This document shows, in pieces, positions 11,385 to 24,094 of a stretch of DNA of 64,000 nucleotides. Below the pieces are notes generated by a model that had not been told where the DNA came from, made no database searches, and worked only from the letters and a program-made list of their open reading frames with translations. Where the stretch lies: NCBI RefSeq assembly GCF_028009165.1, contig NC_079241.1:6882001-6946000 (forward strand). The letters run 5' to 3'. Position 1 is the stretch's first letter. Every line of letters starts with the position of its first letter. A program made the position numbers and the translations under genes. Origin of the DNA: Akanthomyces muscarius. Taxonomy: Eukaryota > Ascomycota > Sordariomycetes > Hypocreales > Cordycipitaceae.

Positions 11385-13686
11385 ATGTATTGTGATTTTT
11401 TTATAAAACTTTTTTTCCTTTTGCTATTTTTACTTGATTGCATCTGTAAAGTGCCGTGTTACGAGTAGGCTGGCACGCTGGCTAGGTTCTGGCTCGGGGT
11501 GGCCTGGGATCGTGATGCCGCTGACATGACGCGTCCTCTGCTGAGAAGAATGAAATAAGCCAGGCTGCTTGGACTTGCTGCGAGGCCAACGGTTGGAAAA
11601 GAAAGATCAGATTGGACAGCCTGGCAACTGGATCAGCGATAAGTGCGGGTGGCAAAACCGGAGCCTTGTTGCAAGGGGCAAGTTTTGCTTGGGTCGGTCC
11701 GGGAAAGCAGCAGAACAGTCAATGCCGCGCGGGCGCGCCGCTGTGTAATACTGGTACAGTGCTGACACGCGATGGTGGTGCGAATGTCGCAGTTGAGCTG
11801 GGACAGGCCGCAAGGAAATGGCAGGCAGCGGGCAAACATGGTATTGCGAAAACAAACTACAGAGGAATTAAATCGGAAACATTCTTTCAGGTATCTTGGG
11901 GCGTTCCGTGTGATTATTGCAAAAAGTAGACTGCGTGCATTTTTATGCCCTGGCTCGTGAGGCCAGATTGGCGGCATTCTGTAGCGCGTGAGAAATGAGG
12001 CTATTTCGAAGCGATGCGTGTTTCGGTGGTTGTGTGAAATGTAGCTTGACGACAGACAAAATCCCCCAGCCAAAAGGATCATGGTCATCCTGTCGGAAAG
12101 TGTCCCCTTTGATTGAAGCACTGACGACGGCAGCATCGGGCGAGGAGAAGAGTGCTCGGTGGCGCGAGGCATTCAGTGGGTTTCATGGGGTGGGTGGTGG
12201 TGGTGGTGGTGCGAGACGGGAGAGTTTTTTCCTTGTCGCGCTCTCACTCTCCTCGTCTGGTGGTGCTGGCTGGGATTTTCTGGCTGCAGTACCCCTGGGC
12301 GGCGCTGTTTTTAGTGACTGCGTGGCGCGGATCATGGAGCGCTGTTTGCTGGAGCGGAACCTGCGGGCGGCGAGGCACCTACCTAATAACGCGAGGGGAT
12401 TTATAATTTTTCTTTTTTAGCTGCCAGACCAAGGAGAGATCGGATCGTTGTGCGTTCTGGGGGCCCGCGGGCTGGCGAGGCCGTGAGTGGGAACATATGT
12501 AGAGGTACTTGGGATGGCACTCTTGCTGGAGCGAGCCCTGAGCATTGGCACGTACATGTACTTGCTGACTCTAGTCGCACTTGCATGCTGCAGCTGCACA
12601 CAAGCCAACTCAAAAGGTTGACAAGTCTCTCCGGCTGCTCCCATCCGCCATCCCATTGCCATCCTGGCCGTCTCCCAGCACTTGGGCTGGTCTGAGCCTC
12701 GCAGGCACTCCAAGGTTTTTTTCACGCCTCCCCTCTTCTCTCGCCGCCGGGTTCGGTAATCCTAGGGACGTCCACCGCGATTTCATTACACCGCTGAATG
12801 CTATTGATATTCTCATCTCGCGATTCGTCTCTGTTTTTTTTCTTGCCTGACCATCAGCTCCTTTCACCACCAAAACCTTCATCACCATCACCAACACGAC
12901 AAACAAACGCCCGCTCCCACACACCACCAGCACTAAAGGCCCGGCTCCCGCTCATGAATTGAGCAAGGCCAACCGAGCAGCCAGCCAGCCAGCCATCCAT
13001 CTCTTTTGGCTTCCATGACTGTAAATAGATGTGTCTACTGCACTACTAGACGTACTACCTACTCCCGCCGCCAAGCCCTGTAGCCAAACGCTCCTCGTCA
13101 GCCCGGCCGAGATACGCAGCACACCCGGCTTCTATCCCCAGAAAGGCGCCTTTTGTCGTCGTGACTGCTTCCGCTTCCTCCACACGCGCATTGCCTCCCA
13201 CACCTTTTCACTTTTTTTGTCTCTGCATTCTTGCCTTTCCATCCTCACATCTCCCACCTCGTCTTTCCTGTCTCTTTCCCTCCTTCACATCCACCATCCA
13301 CCCCAACCGTTTCAACTACGCCCAGCCGCCACCTGTCGCCGGCATCACCACATTCGCGCCGCGACCTCACCACCACCCACCAATTCGGCTTTGGCCGACT
13401 CGCCGTCAACGCCGCCCAGCTTGCTCGACTGGTACCCATGGAATCTACTCGGACACTACGTGTTTAATTGTTCGCGCCGTCTTTGTGTCTCACTGTCGAG
13501 ATTTTTTGGATGGTCACTTTTTTCTCGGCTCCCAATTTCATTTCATTGGTGACACCATCTCGGGGTTAAGAGCTCACACAAAGAGAGGCGTCGCGGGCCC
13601 GTCAGAATTTTAATCTTGGTTTGCAGCGGTCACACTGCCACTCACAGTGCCCCAGGCATCCGCTCACGTTCACTTTTCCAACAAAA
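11385..13686. other. Intergenic region with long pyrimidine-rich INO80 leader
   Basis: About 2.3 kb without a recognised gene. The half nearest INO80 (about 12640-13686) is strongly C- and T-rich on the plus strand and contains several short upstream ATGs, consistent with a long 5' leader or promoter. A GGT-rich simple repeat lies near 12190-12210. Short frames here read as low-complexity Ser/Pro/His sequence and are not called. Confidence 0.6.
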
Positions 13687-16600
13687 ATGAATGAGCCATA
13701 TCGCTCCCAGGGCCTACCGCGGCTGCACCCCGATGAATCAGATCGTGGCAGAGACCGGAACCGAGACCGAGACAGAGACAGAGACGGACTCGAGCATGGG
13801 CGCGACGTGATGAATCAAGGGAGCGCCAGCGCCAGCGCCAGTGCTGCGACTGCGACAGCGACAAGCTCCAGCACCTCCTCCAGCACCGCGCACCGACACT
13901 CCACCTTCAGCCTTCGCTCGCCCACTCGCGCCCCGGCCCAACACCACCATCCTGCTACCAGTTCCTCTGCTGGTCCTGGTCCTGGTCCTGGTGCTGCTGG
14001 TGCTGCTCCTCCTTTTGCCAGTGATTCTGTCGCCGCTTCCGCTTCTGCTTCATCCAACTCCGCGGCCAGCCTTCACCACCATCACCACCATCGCCACCAT
14101 CACCATCATCATCCCGACGCGACCCCCGGCTCGACCTCCCATCACCACCACCACGCGCAGCCGTCGCCCGCGGTATCTGCCTCGCGACAGCATCACCACC
14201 ACCACCATCATCATCACCCGGACACTCTTCCCGCCCCCTTTGTCACCGCGCCTGCGCAATCCCCTCCTGCTGCGGCGGCCACGCCCGCATCGACCTCTGC
14301 TACAATGACTGGCGGCTCTGCTCCTGGTGGGCTGCCGCCCCTGGGCCCGGGTGCTGGCTCTCCAAACGCCAACCATCACCAGCATCATCCGCATCACCAG
14401 TCCACGCCGGCGCGCGCTCGCTCTCCGCTGCGTCCCTCCTCCGGCTACTATCCGCCCGCCGCCGATGCCCATGCTCGCGACACTAAGCCTCCCGGCAGCT
14501 TCTACGATCCGCTTACCGATACTACAATGAAGGAGCGTAGAGTCTCGGATTCTTGGCACAAGGCGCCTCCTTCGGCTTCACCCAAGGTGAGATTTTTCCT
14601 TTCTTTTTTTGCTCGAATCGCTACCAATTCGTCTCGTGGCGCGCAATTTTTTTTGCACTCGACGATACTTTGACATTGCCCATCGCCTCCTTCCCTTGCC
14701 TTGTCCCTTGCGCGCTGCTTTCTACGCCGCGCCCACAAAAATCCCCATTCATCTCAATTGTCTGTCTTTGCTCTCCTAGTGCCTGTGCACCAAGCCAGCA
14801 AAAGCCAGCAGAACCATCCCATCCTCCAATCTGCATCCGTACCACCGCCACAAATTTCCATTTCGCCAGCTCTTCATCACCATCATCCCCCTTCGTCATC
14901 CTCCATCTTGCACACTGCATCCCATCACCGGCATTTCGCTGCACTAAATACTAATCGTCTCGGCAGAGTCGCGAAGGCTATCCCTACAACCCGTCGCCCT
15001 CTGATTCTAATCAGCCCGGTTATTACAACGGTCACTACGCGTCCCCCCGAGACTCGCGTCCATCGCCGTCCTACAACCGACCTCGAAGTCCGCTGACGCA
15101 TTCGCATCCCAACCTGCCTGCGGGCTCCCACAGCCCTCCTACCAGGCAATCACACATGACTTCGCCCACCCATCACCATGCTCCCGTCAGCTCGACCCCC
15201 AATGGCTCGGCTACCTTGCTCAGCAAGCCGGATCTAAGAGGCGTCTCGCCTCTCAGACCCGTTGCTCCAGCGCCCTTGAGTGTAAGTGCCAGCTATGCGT
15301 TGCCTCGATGCATCGTTTCGATCCCTGCTAACACCTCCCAGACACCTAGTCGCGCTGACCCAATGTCGTTTTCCAACATTCTCTCCAGCGCTGAGCCGGC
15401 CAAGCCTAAGTCGCCTCCACCAGCCATCGCTCCAGCCCCTGCCACGGAACCTCGTGTAAAGGAGCAGAACGATGATACCGAGGCCGAAAAGGATGTAGAG
15501 ACTGAAACTGAGCCTGCCAGTGTCAAGGATGCTGATCCGCTTGTCGTCAAGAAAAAGGCAAGTCGTCGCTCGACAAAAGGTAGAGCCTCTGATATTCGCG
15601 ATGCCGCGGCCCCCAAGAGCCGTCGCTCTTCGTCGAGAAAAGAGTCTACTCCTCGTGGCGCCTCGAAACGCCAGGCCGATGGACAACCCAAGCCCAAGAC
15701 TTGGTCTCCCGAGATGGAAAAGAAGATTTCCAACTACGAGGAAAAGATTGACAATGCAACCGTCGATCTCGACCCCAACGAGTTTGACGAGATCGAGTAC
15801 AAGCAGCGCGCCCAGAAGCGTCGCCGTCTCATGGACGACATTGACACCCGTCAGCAGCGTCTAAGACGTGATGACTTTTCGGACAAGCAGAGCAAACGGC
15901 TCCTCGAGCACGCCGAGCTCGGCAAGAGACGTTACGACGACATGTACTATGATACCGCTCTGCAAGAGGTTCGGAACCAAGAAGTGTTTGCCGAAAAGGA
16001 GCGCAAAAAAGACATGCAGCGTAAGCGCCGTCGCGAAAAGTCCATGGCCGTCACAATGGAACTTAAGGAAGCTGCCCTTGCGCGCGCCGAGGCTGCCCAA
16101 GATGAGGAGGAGCGCCAGAAGCATCTCCGCGACGCCGAGCGCGCCAGCAAAAAGGCTCAGCAGACCAAGCTCATCCTGCAAAAGGGCATCAAGGGTCCTG
16201 CGCGCAACCTCGACATAAGCTTGGATGGCTCCATGTCCAGTTTTGTCGCCTCCGACGCCGAGTCCGGCAAGAAAAAGCCTCGCGGTGGCTCCCGACCCAA
16301 GAAGTCCAAGGAACAGAAGCAGGCCGAAAAGGATTCTGCCGCTGCTGCGCAAGCTGCCATTGACGCCGGCGAAGAGCTTCCGGCCAAGGAAGAGGGCAAG
16401 GTCCGCATCAAGATCAAGGGCCGCTCCAAGAAGGACGGCGGCAAGGAAAAGGAAAAGGCCGAAGGCAAGGACAAGGCCGACGAGGTCCCCGAAGCCGAGA
16501 AGAAATTCATCTCGAAGGGCTACAACCAGATTTACGACCAAATCTGGCGCGACATGGCCCGCAAGGATGTCAACAAGACCTTCAAGCTTGCTGTCGACTC

Positions 16601-19600
16601 GTACGTCACCAAGAGCTCCAATCTCAAAAAGACGGCCATTCTCGCCTCCAAGGAAGCCAAGCGCTGGCAGCTCCGCACCAACAAGGGCACCAAGGACCTA
16701 CAGGCTCGCGCCAAGCGTGTCATGCGTGACATGATGGGCTTCTGGAAGCGCAACGAACGTGAAGAGCGTGACTTGCGCAAAGCCGCCGAGAAGCAGGAGC
16801 TTGAAAACGCTAGAAAGGAAGACGCAGAGAGAGAATCAGCCCGTCAAAAGAGAAAACTCAACTTCCTCATCTCCCAAACCGAATTGTACTCTCACTTTAT
16901 CGGCAAGAAGATCAAGACGGACGAGGTCGAGCGCAGCACGGATAACCCCGATATCGCTCCTGTCAGTGGCGCCGTTTCTGATAACAAGCTCAAAATTGCC
17001 GAGCCTGCTGGCCCATTGGGCGGCAAGGTTACCAACTTTGAGGACCTCGACTTTGACGCGGAAGACGAATCGACTCTCCAGGCTGCCGCCATGGCCAATG
17101 CCCAGAATGCCATTGCCGAGGCCCAGCAAAAAGCCCGCGAGTTTAACCAGCAGGGTCTGGACATGGATGAAGAGGGTGAGATGAACTTTCAGAACCCCAC
17201 CGGTCTCGGCGAGGTCGAGATTGAGCAGCCCAAGCTCCTCAACGCCCAGCTCAAAGAGTACCAGCTCAAGGGCCTCAATTGGCTCGTCAACTTGTACGAA
17301 CAGGGTATCAACGGTATTCTTGCCGACGAAATGGGTCTCGGAAAGACGGTCCAGTCGATTTCCGTCATGGCCTACCTTGCCGAGAAGCACGACATTTGGG
17401 GCCCCTTCCTGGTCGTCGCCCCGGCGTCCACCCTGCACAACTGGCAGCAAGAAATTGTCAAGTTCGTACCCGAGTTCAAGATTCTCCCCTACTGGGGCAG
17501 TGCTGCCGACCGAAAGGTCCTGCGGAAGTTTTGGGATCGCAAACACTCGACGTATCGCAAGGACGCTGCTTTCCACGTTTGCATCACCTCGTACCAGCTG
17601 GTCGTGTCCGATGTTGCCTACTTCCAAAAGATGAGATGGCAGTACATGATTCTTGACGAGGCCCAGGCCATCAAGAGCTCGTCAAGTTCCCGTTGGAAGT
17701 CGCTGCTTGGCTTCCACTGCCGTAACCGTCTGCTGCTCACTGGTACCCCTATCCAGAACAACATGCAGGAATTGTGGGCTCTGCTTCATTTCATCATGCC
17801 TTCGCTCTTTGACTCTCACGACGAATTCAGCGAGTGGTTCTCCAAGGATATCGAATCCCACGCGCAGAGTAACACCAAGCTCAACGAGGACCAGCTCAAG
17901 CGTCTGCACATGATCCTGAAGCCCTTTATGCTTCGTCGTGTCAAGAAGCACGTGCAAAAGGAACTTGGCGACAAGATCGAACTCGATGTTTTCTGCGATC
18001 TCACCTATCGCCAGCGCGCCATTTATGCCAACTTACGCAACCAGATTAACATTATGGATCTTGTCGAGAAGGCAACCATGGGTGATGACCAGGATTCCGG
18101 TACGCTGATGAACTTGGTCATGCAGTTCAGAAAGGTTTGCAATCATCCTGACCTTTTTGAGCGTGCCGATGTCACCTCGCCCTACTCCTTTGGCTACTTT
18201 GCCGAGACTGCTTCGTTTATTCGTGAAGGCAGCCTGATTACTGTCGGCTACTCAGCGCGCAGCTTGATCGATTACAACCTGCCCTCGTTGGTGTGGAATG
18301 AAGGTGGTCGAATCTACAAGGCCGGCAACGACAACCAAAAGGCTGGCTGGAGAAACAAGGCTCTCAACCACATGATGAACATTTGGACACCGGAGAACAT
18401 CAAGCAGAACACCGACGAGAACAAGGCCTTCTCCTGGCTACGCTTTGCAGACGCCAGCCCCGGCGACGTCTACAAGACCATGCACACCGGGGTCTTTGAC
18501 CGTGCTGCCAACGAGCTCAACAAAGGCAACCGACTGAGCCAGTTTGCCATTGCTTACGACGATGAAAACGAGACTTTTACGCCTGCCCACGCCCTGTTCA
18601 AGATCACAGAGCGCAACAATCGCAAGCCTCTGGCGGACATTACCAAGGACGGCATTCTGTCGCGCCTAATGAATGTCTCTGGCCAGGCTTACGAGGACAG
18701 CGGCATGAGCCGCCTGGATCTTGCTGGAAGACCTCGCGTCTCCGCGCCCCCGATGGTCGCCTCCTCCAGCAGTGTCGACTCTAGCAGAGAAGCCCACGAT
18801 GCCTTATTCAATGCTCATATCCGCAAGCGACTCTATGGAACGACTCCCAACGAGGAGCTGGCTCTTGTCCGCAGCAAGGTGCCCTACAAGCTGTATCCCC
18901 AGCCCAAGGTTCTGCCCGAGCCTGATAATGAGAAGAGGCGCTTCACTAACATTGACGTTCCCTCCATGCGCCGCTTCGTAACCGACAGTGGCAAGCTCGC
19001 CAAGCTTGATGAGCTACTGTTCAAGCTCAAGGAAGGTGGCCACCGTGTTCTTCTGTACTTCCAGATGACTCGCATGATTGACATGATGGAGGAGTATCTG
19101 ACCTACCGCAACTACAAGTACTGCCGTCTCGATGGTTCTACTAAGCTTGAGGACAGACGTGACACTGTCGCTGATTTCCAGACGCGCCCCGAAATCTTCA
19201 TCTTCCTGCTGTCGACCCGTGCCGGTGGTCTCGGTATCAACCTGACGTCTGCCGATACTGTCATCTTTTACGACTCTGATTGGAATCCCACCATTGATTC
19301 GCAAGCCATGGACAGAGCCCATCGTCTGGGTCAGACGAGACAGGTCACTGTGTATCGTCTCATTACCCGCGGCACCATTGAGGAGCGTATCCGCAAGCGT
19401 GCCATGCAAAAGGAAGAGGTGCAGCGTGTCGTCATCCAGGGTGGCGGTGCCAGTGTCGATTTCTCCGGCCGTCGCGCTCCTGAGAACCGCAACCGCGACA
19501 TTGCTATGTGGCTGGCGGATGACGAGCAGGCGGAGATGATTGAGCGCCGTGAAAAGGAGCTCCTCGAGTCGGGTGAACTCGACACGAAGAAGAAGAAAGG

Positions 19601-19868
19601 CGGACGCAAGAAGAAGGCCGAGGCGCCTGCCAGTCTCGATGACATGTATCACGAGGGTAAGTCAAGTCATATCTTGAACGTGTTTAACCCGAAATGCTAA
19701 CAGCTCCCAGGCGAGGGTCACTTTGACGACGGTAGCCGTGCTGGTGCTTCTGGGACTGCCACCCCAGCGGAGAGCGAGCCTAAGAAGCGAGGCAGAAAGC
19801 CGGGCGGCAAAAAAGCCAAGACGGCCAAGCAAAGGTTAGCCATGGCCGACGGCATGGTTGACGGGTAA
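13687..19868 (+). CDS. INO80: INO80 chromatin-remodelling ATPase
   Basis: The catalytic Snf2-family subunit of the INO80 complex, which slides nucleosomes and acts on H2A.Z in the nucleus. Exons 13687-14586, 14967-15281, 15342-19656 and 19711-19868 give 1895 residues. The N-terminus is low-complexity (Arg/Asp repeats, Ala/Ser runs, long His runs). A charged coiled region precedes the DBINO domain (about 795-930). The ATPase lobes follow: motif I DEMGLGKT at 1067-1074, DEAQ at 1177-1180, then a long inter-lobe insertion typical of INO80, and the C-terminal lobe (about 1640-1760) with motif [10 protein letters not shown] at 1729-1736. A basic tail ([20 protein letters not shown]) ends the protein. 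Intron 2 is 60 nt, a multiple of three and stop-free, so retention would add 20 residues; its GTAAGT, GCTAAC and CCCAG signals are good. Confidence 0.93.
14071..14217 (+). repeat. CAY (His-codon) microsatellite tracts inside INO80 exon 1
   Basis: Three runs of CAC/CAT triplets (about 14071-14112, 14139-14153 and 14190-14217) encode poly-His stretches of the disordered INO80 N-terminus. Such triplet runs are prone to length variation. Confidence 0.85.
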
Positions 19869-20461
19869 TACAGGACTGGAGCCGAGGCGGCTCATTTTTG
19901 TATCAACATAATACGGATAAATGAGCGGGGGTTTTGCATTTTACTTGCTCTGCGGAGTAAAAGTCTTTTGGTTTTTGTTGGTATTGTTTTGATACGTGTC
20001 ACACTCGCTGTGTTATTTCTTTTTTTTTCCAATTCTGTCACTGGCTCTACGATATTATTTGATTTCGAGGTTGAATGGCTGGGGCTTATGTGCGCCTGAG
20101 CCATTAGCCAGGCGGTGCCGCTTTTTGGATGCATGTATTAGTATTAGAAAGGAACGCAAAAAAAAAAGGCGTATTGACTGCGGAGGATAAATGACTGCAT
20201 TTTATATGGATCTGCCGAATACAAGACTTTTCCCTCATTGCTTTGTTGTGTTTGCAGTTTGTGTCCTTGATGAGTTTGGTGGCGGGGCTGGGAAGCGAAG
20301 TGAATGGCAAGGTGAGATGGCGCTGAACTGGGTTGTGAATCGAGTTGACTGTGAAAGACCTCACCTGGAAAAGTCCTCGAATTTTGACACTTGCACCTTT
20401 TTCACGTAACAGGCGATTACGTGTGGCTGATTTTCTGCTTGTGCTTTGAATTGAATCATTC
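19869..20461. other. Intergenic region INO80 to C2H2 gene
   Basis: About 590 bases holding the INO80 3' UTR and the upstream region of the zinc-finger gene. No RNA gene or repeat was recognised. Confidence 0.6.
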
Positions 20462-21760
20462 ATGTCTGTTGAAACGAGCATCATGTCGGCCTTGGAGCTC
20501 GATGAAGCCGCTTCGCTACTTATACGGCTGCGATCCGAATCGCCTGCACCAGCTTTCAATACTGCTGCCCTCGGCCATGTTAGAAAAGGCAATGCGATTG
20601 CTATAGACGACACAGCTGAAGACGTCAACACGGTCGAAGACGATGCTGATGTGAAAAGTGCTGCGAAAACCTTCTCTGTCGAAGACTATTTCGGCGTCCA
20701 ATACGATGACCTCGGGCGACTGCACATAGTCCATGCCTGCCCGCGGCCGGACACGCAATGCGACGGCTTTTCCTTTTCTTCCATCCAAGAATGCCTAGAC
20801 CATGAGAGGGATTGGCATGAAGGGCCTTATAGATGCTTCGTCTGCGGGCAGGTCTTTGCCTCGGGCGCCAGGCTACGACGCCACGACCATTACAAAGACT
20901 CGAAGTTGCGAGAGGAGGAGATCGAAGCAACAGAGACCCGAAAGAGCGGCTGTCGGGTTTATCACGGCAACGACCCAGCACGACGAAGAGCTCGAACCCT
21001 GGCCAAGCTTCTCAAAAAAGAAGAGGCTGAATGTAAAACGAAGCACGGCAAGGAAATCAAGAAGCGGGACCGGGAAATGGTGGCGTCAGTCAAAAAGGAG
21101 CTGGCTAGAAAGCGAAGGAAGGATGGTCCGTTGGTGGTGATTGGCGCAGGAGACGGGGTGGCTGTGACGGATGAAGACGGCAGAGATGGTGTCAAGGGCT
21201 GTGAAGAGCCATGCTGTCCATGCTTTGAGAAGTACTTTATCAACAAGGCTGTCTATAAACGACACGTCGCTTCCCAGGGCCACCTTCATGCCGCACGAAT
21301 GAGCGCAGCCTTGCTTCAGCAGTTGACCATCATGACCATGGCAAAGACATCCGTGCAGGACGCTTCTCCCCCGCCCGACGTGGAAATGTCTGGCTGCAGC
21401 AGCAGAAACCACCAGAGAGAGGGTACACCGGCACCGACTCATCCGATTGACACCCAAACCCAGCTCCTCTCGCCGCCACCGACACCGCATGGCACGCAGC
21501 AAGACGCCGAAGGCAGCGACGATGACAACGATCGCGACTGGGACGATGCGGAGAGGACACCCATGGCGCTGGAGCTGCGCCTGGCCAAGACGCAGAGGAC
21601 GCTGAGAGAGTTGAGATGCAACGCGCCAGGGTGCCCCATGTATGATCGGCGGATGGCGAGCTCTCAGGGCTACTGGGGCCATTTGGCTTCGGAGGCGCAC
21701 GCGGCGGCGCTGAAGGCGTGGAGCGACCGTGGCGGCGACGCGGTGTATGTGGATGTTTGA
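20462..21760 (+). CDS. C2H2-type zinc-finger protein
   Basis: An intronless gene for a 432-residue protein, probably nuclear and nucleic-acid binding. Candidate zinc-binding sets are Cys93/Cys100-His114/His119, Cys125/Cys128-His141/His143 (the most canonical, YRCFVCGQVF), Cys251/Cys254-His268/His274 and Cys386/Cys391-His407/His413. Spacings differ from a classical TFIIIA finger, so some are degenerate. A basic stretch at about 172-222 (RRRARTLAKLLKK, KKELARKRRK) could be a nuclear signal. The centre (300-365) is Pro/Asp-rich and disordered. No orthologue was recognised. Met1 at 20462 is used; Met8 at 20483 is an alternative. Confidence 0.8.
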   Translation: MSVETSIMSALELDEAASLLIRLRSESPAPAFNTAALGHVRKGNAIAIDDTAEDVNTVEDDADVKSAAKTFSVEDYFGVQYDDLGRLHIVHACPRPDTQCDGFSFSSIQECLDHERDWHEGPYRCFVCGQVFASGARLRRHDHYKDSKLREEEIEATETRKSGCRVYHGNDPARRRARTLAKLLKKEEAECKTKHGKEIKKRDREMVASVKKELARKRRKDGPLVVIGAGDGVAVTDEDGRDGVKGCEEPCCPCFEKYFINKAVYKRHVASQGHLHAARMSAALLQQLTIMTMAKTSVQDASPPPDVEMSGCSSRNHQREGTPAPTHPIDTQTQLLSPPPTPHGTQQDAEGSDDDNDRDWDDAERTPMALELRLAKTQRTLRELRCNAPGCPMYDRRMASSQGYWGHLASEAHAAALKAWSDRGGDAVYVDV

Positions 21761-24094
21761 TTGTTGCTTGTTCGAAAACAGATGTACTTGTCAAGGAAAC
21801 GAAAGGGGGATGATATTTGCAAAGAAAATGATGTATAGAGCTGGAAAGAAAAGGACTTGTGAGAAGAACAATGACGCTTGGCTAATGATGGAGATGCATT
21901 GGTGGAATAGCTTTTTGGCTTTTGCGTCGAAAAAGAAAAGAAGGTCTGCAGTATTGAGGACATGTTACTTTCGGCTACTTGAGTCGCATGGTCATAGATG
22001 GACGAATTTTATAGGTTGGCGAAAACAAGAAGAGCGTTTTGTTTCCCCTCTCACGAGCCTTTCATTAATTCACGTTCAGAGCGGACAGCATCACCCACGG
22101 TGATAACCCGGGCGGCGGGACGGCGACCGAGGACAGGACGGCCATGAAGCGGCGGTAATGATCGCCGGCCAGGCCCTCCTCTCGCGGCCGAACCGGGCCA
22201 TGACGGCCTCGTACGAGCTGGTGGGCCAGCTGCGCACCACGCTCCCCGTGGAGACGCGCCTCTTCTCGGTCGAGTGCGCAACTTCGAGCGCAAGCTAGGT
22301 ACGCACGCGCTGGGGAGAAGTGCTGCACGTCGCGATCGGCCATCAGCTCGGCAGCGGTGCGGTAGACTAGGCGTGGGCGTGTCCTATCTACAACTGTTTA
22401 GCAACAACACAAACGAACTGTGCTCTCGAAGCAATCTGGACGAAAAGGTGTCACCGAACCCCTACATGATGCAGTTGTGGCCGTCGTCGTCTCCATGGCC
22501 GTACGGGTAGGGATTGCCAGTCTCGACGGGAAAGTCGACTGTTGCTCCGCTCAGAGCCGGTGCGCGGATGATTTGCCCATGAGCCGCCGCCGGCACCCCA
22601 GCAGCACACTTGTCAAACTGCTGGACAATGTCTTGCAACGCGGCCTTTGGAAGAGAGGAAGGCCCTCGTTGTATACTGTGGCGATGGGTTGACGAGCTTG
22701 GATCATTCTGCGTATCTTCTTCTGCCGGCTCCATGGAGGGCAAGGCAGCTCCGCAGTCGAGAGGACAACGGATGGCGCCTGGTCGGGCAGCTGGGCAGGC
22801 ATCACGGCGAATCCCTCGACGTTGGGGGTATCAGTCCACCCTTATGGAGACGGGGGACGCAAGACGATGCGGGCTTGACAGTAAACAATGCTCTTTTCTT
22901 CTTCCTTTGGTAGTGACCCAAAGATGTCAAGAAAAGATACGTTGCACAAGTACAAACATGCGTCGGATATTTCTGCTGCTCATGCAGCTACGGTTATTCA
23001 AACGGCGTCTGATGTCCCCCCATGTTTCTGCAGCACAGTGCGTGCAGATCGACGACTTTTCTGGCCGAGGTGGAGGCCGGGGGCCCCTCATTCGTGGAAC
23101 TGGGTTCCCCCGGGGCCAAAATCCTTCAATCAGAGGACTGCATCACCCAACGTTCAGCCTGGAAAAATTATAGCTGAGATCGCAAGGAAAGAAATATGCC
23201 GGTGGCTTTTCTAGCCTTTGAACCCCGTGGGGAAGCCTGGTGGGCTTGAATGTCGAAGCTACAGGCTCGTGTTCCTGCCAGCTTGGCGTCGACTCTCCTG
23301 GCACGAATGGAAAGAATCACCATCTGAAAACAAGGTTTGACGGCTCGAGGTTTTGTAGTTGCATTGCCTTTGCTAGTAAAAAAAGATCTGAGCGAAACAC
23401 TACCCTACCAGGAAACCACAGGTATTGCGGTTAACCATCTGCGAGACACTGTGCAGTGTTGGAGTCTTTGACAAGCAGAACGACGTCAGATAGCTTTACA
23501 GAAATTCAGACATGAATCCCTGCTAGTCATCAATAGCCGGCCAACCAACTAACGAATCCTGTCTCAACCAACGCAGTGGAGCGCACGCAATTAATTCCTG
23601 GGGTAATCCCAGGCTTTACCTGTCCAGCACGGGTGCAAGTCCAGCCCCAAAAGTCGCCCAGCCTCCTCCGCACAGTGCGGCTTGGCTGTCACCACCACCG
23701 GCAGATGGGCAGAGCTAGTTGCATCTAGTCCATCGAGCTATGGTCGTCTCTGCAGCCGCCACATTGCAGGAACCGGGGTAAGAAAGCTGCCTCTTCTTCT
23801 CCTTCTCTCTTTTATTATAGAAGAGGCCGGCATTGCGCGTCTGCTCTTGGTCATAAGCCCGTTTGCTCCCCCCCTCTTCTCCAGCCAACATCGTTTCTCT
23901 CCATCTCCCCGTCTCTCCCCTCATCTCACCAGTCTGGAGAAAGCCTCAACTCAAAAACCGCCGAATCTCACTCCTCGCGTTTAAAGCTTCCATCTCCGTC
24001 TGGCGACTTGGCAGCAGCTTCGTCTTCCCCCCCCCCCTCCTCGGGCATACCTACCAGCTTCTATACACAGACACACCCGCCAGCCCCCGTCATC
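21761..24094. other. Intergenic region C2H2 gene to MFS gene
   Basis: About 2.3 kb. Apart from the GC-rich coding-like island at 22085-22312 nothing gene-like was seen. Frames at 22610-23173 and around 23682-23990 are short and without domain sequence. The 300 bases before the MFS start are CT-rich and probably leader. Confidence 0.55.
22085..22312 (+). pseudogene. Possible relic of a coding sequence (GC-rich island)
   Basis: A sharply GC-rich island inside AT-richer intergenic DNA. One plus-strand frame reads about 65 residues with coding-like composition (HEAAVMIAGQALLSRPNR, then SYELVGQLRTTLP and VETRLFSVE) before a stop at 22295; a shift of frame just before it would continue as VRNFERKL. 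No start, end or family was recognised, and the opposite strand is also open. A decayed gene fragment is one reading; chance in GC-rich DNA is the other. Confidence 0.25.
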
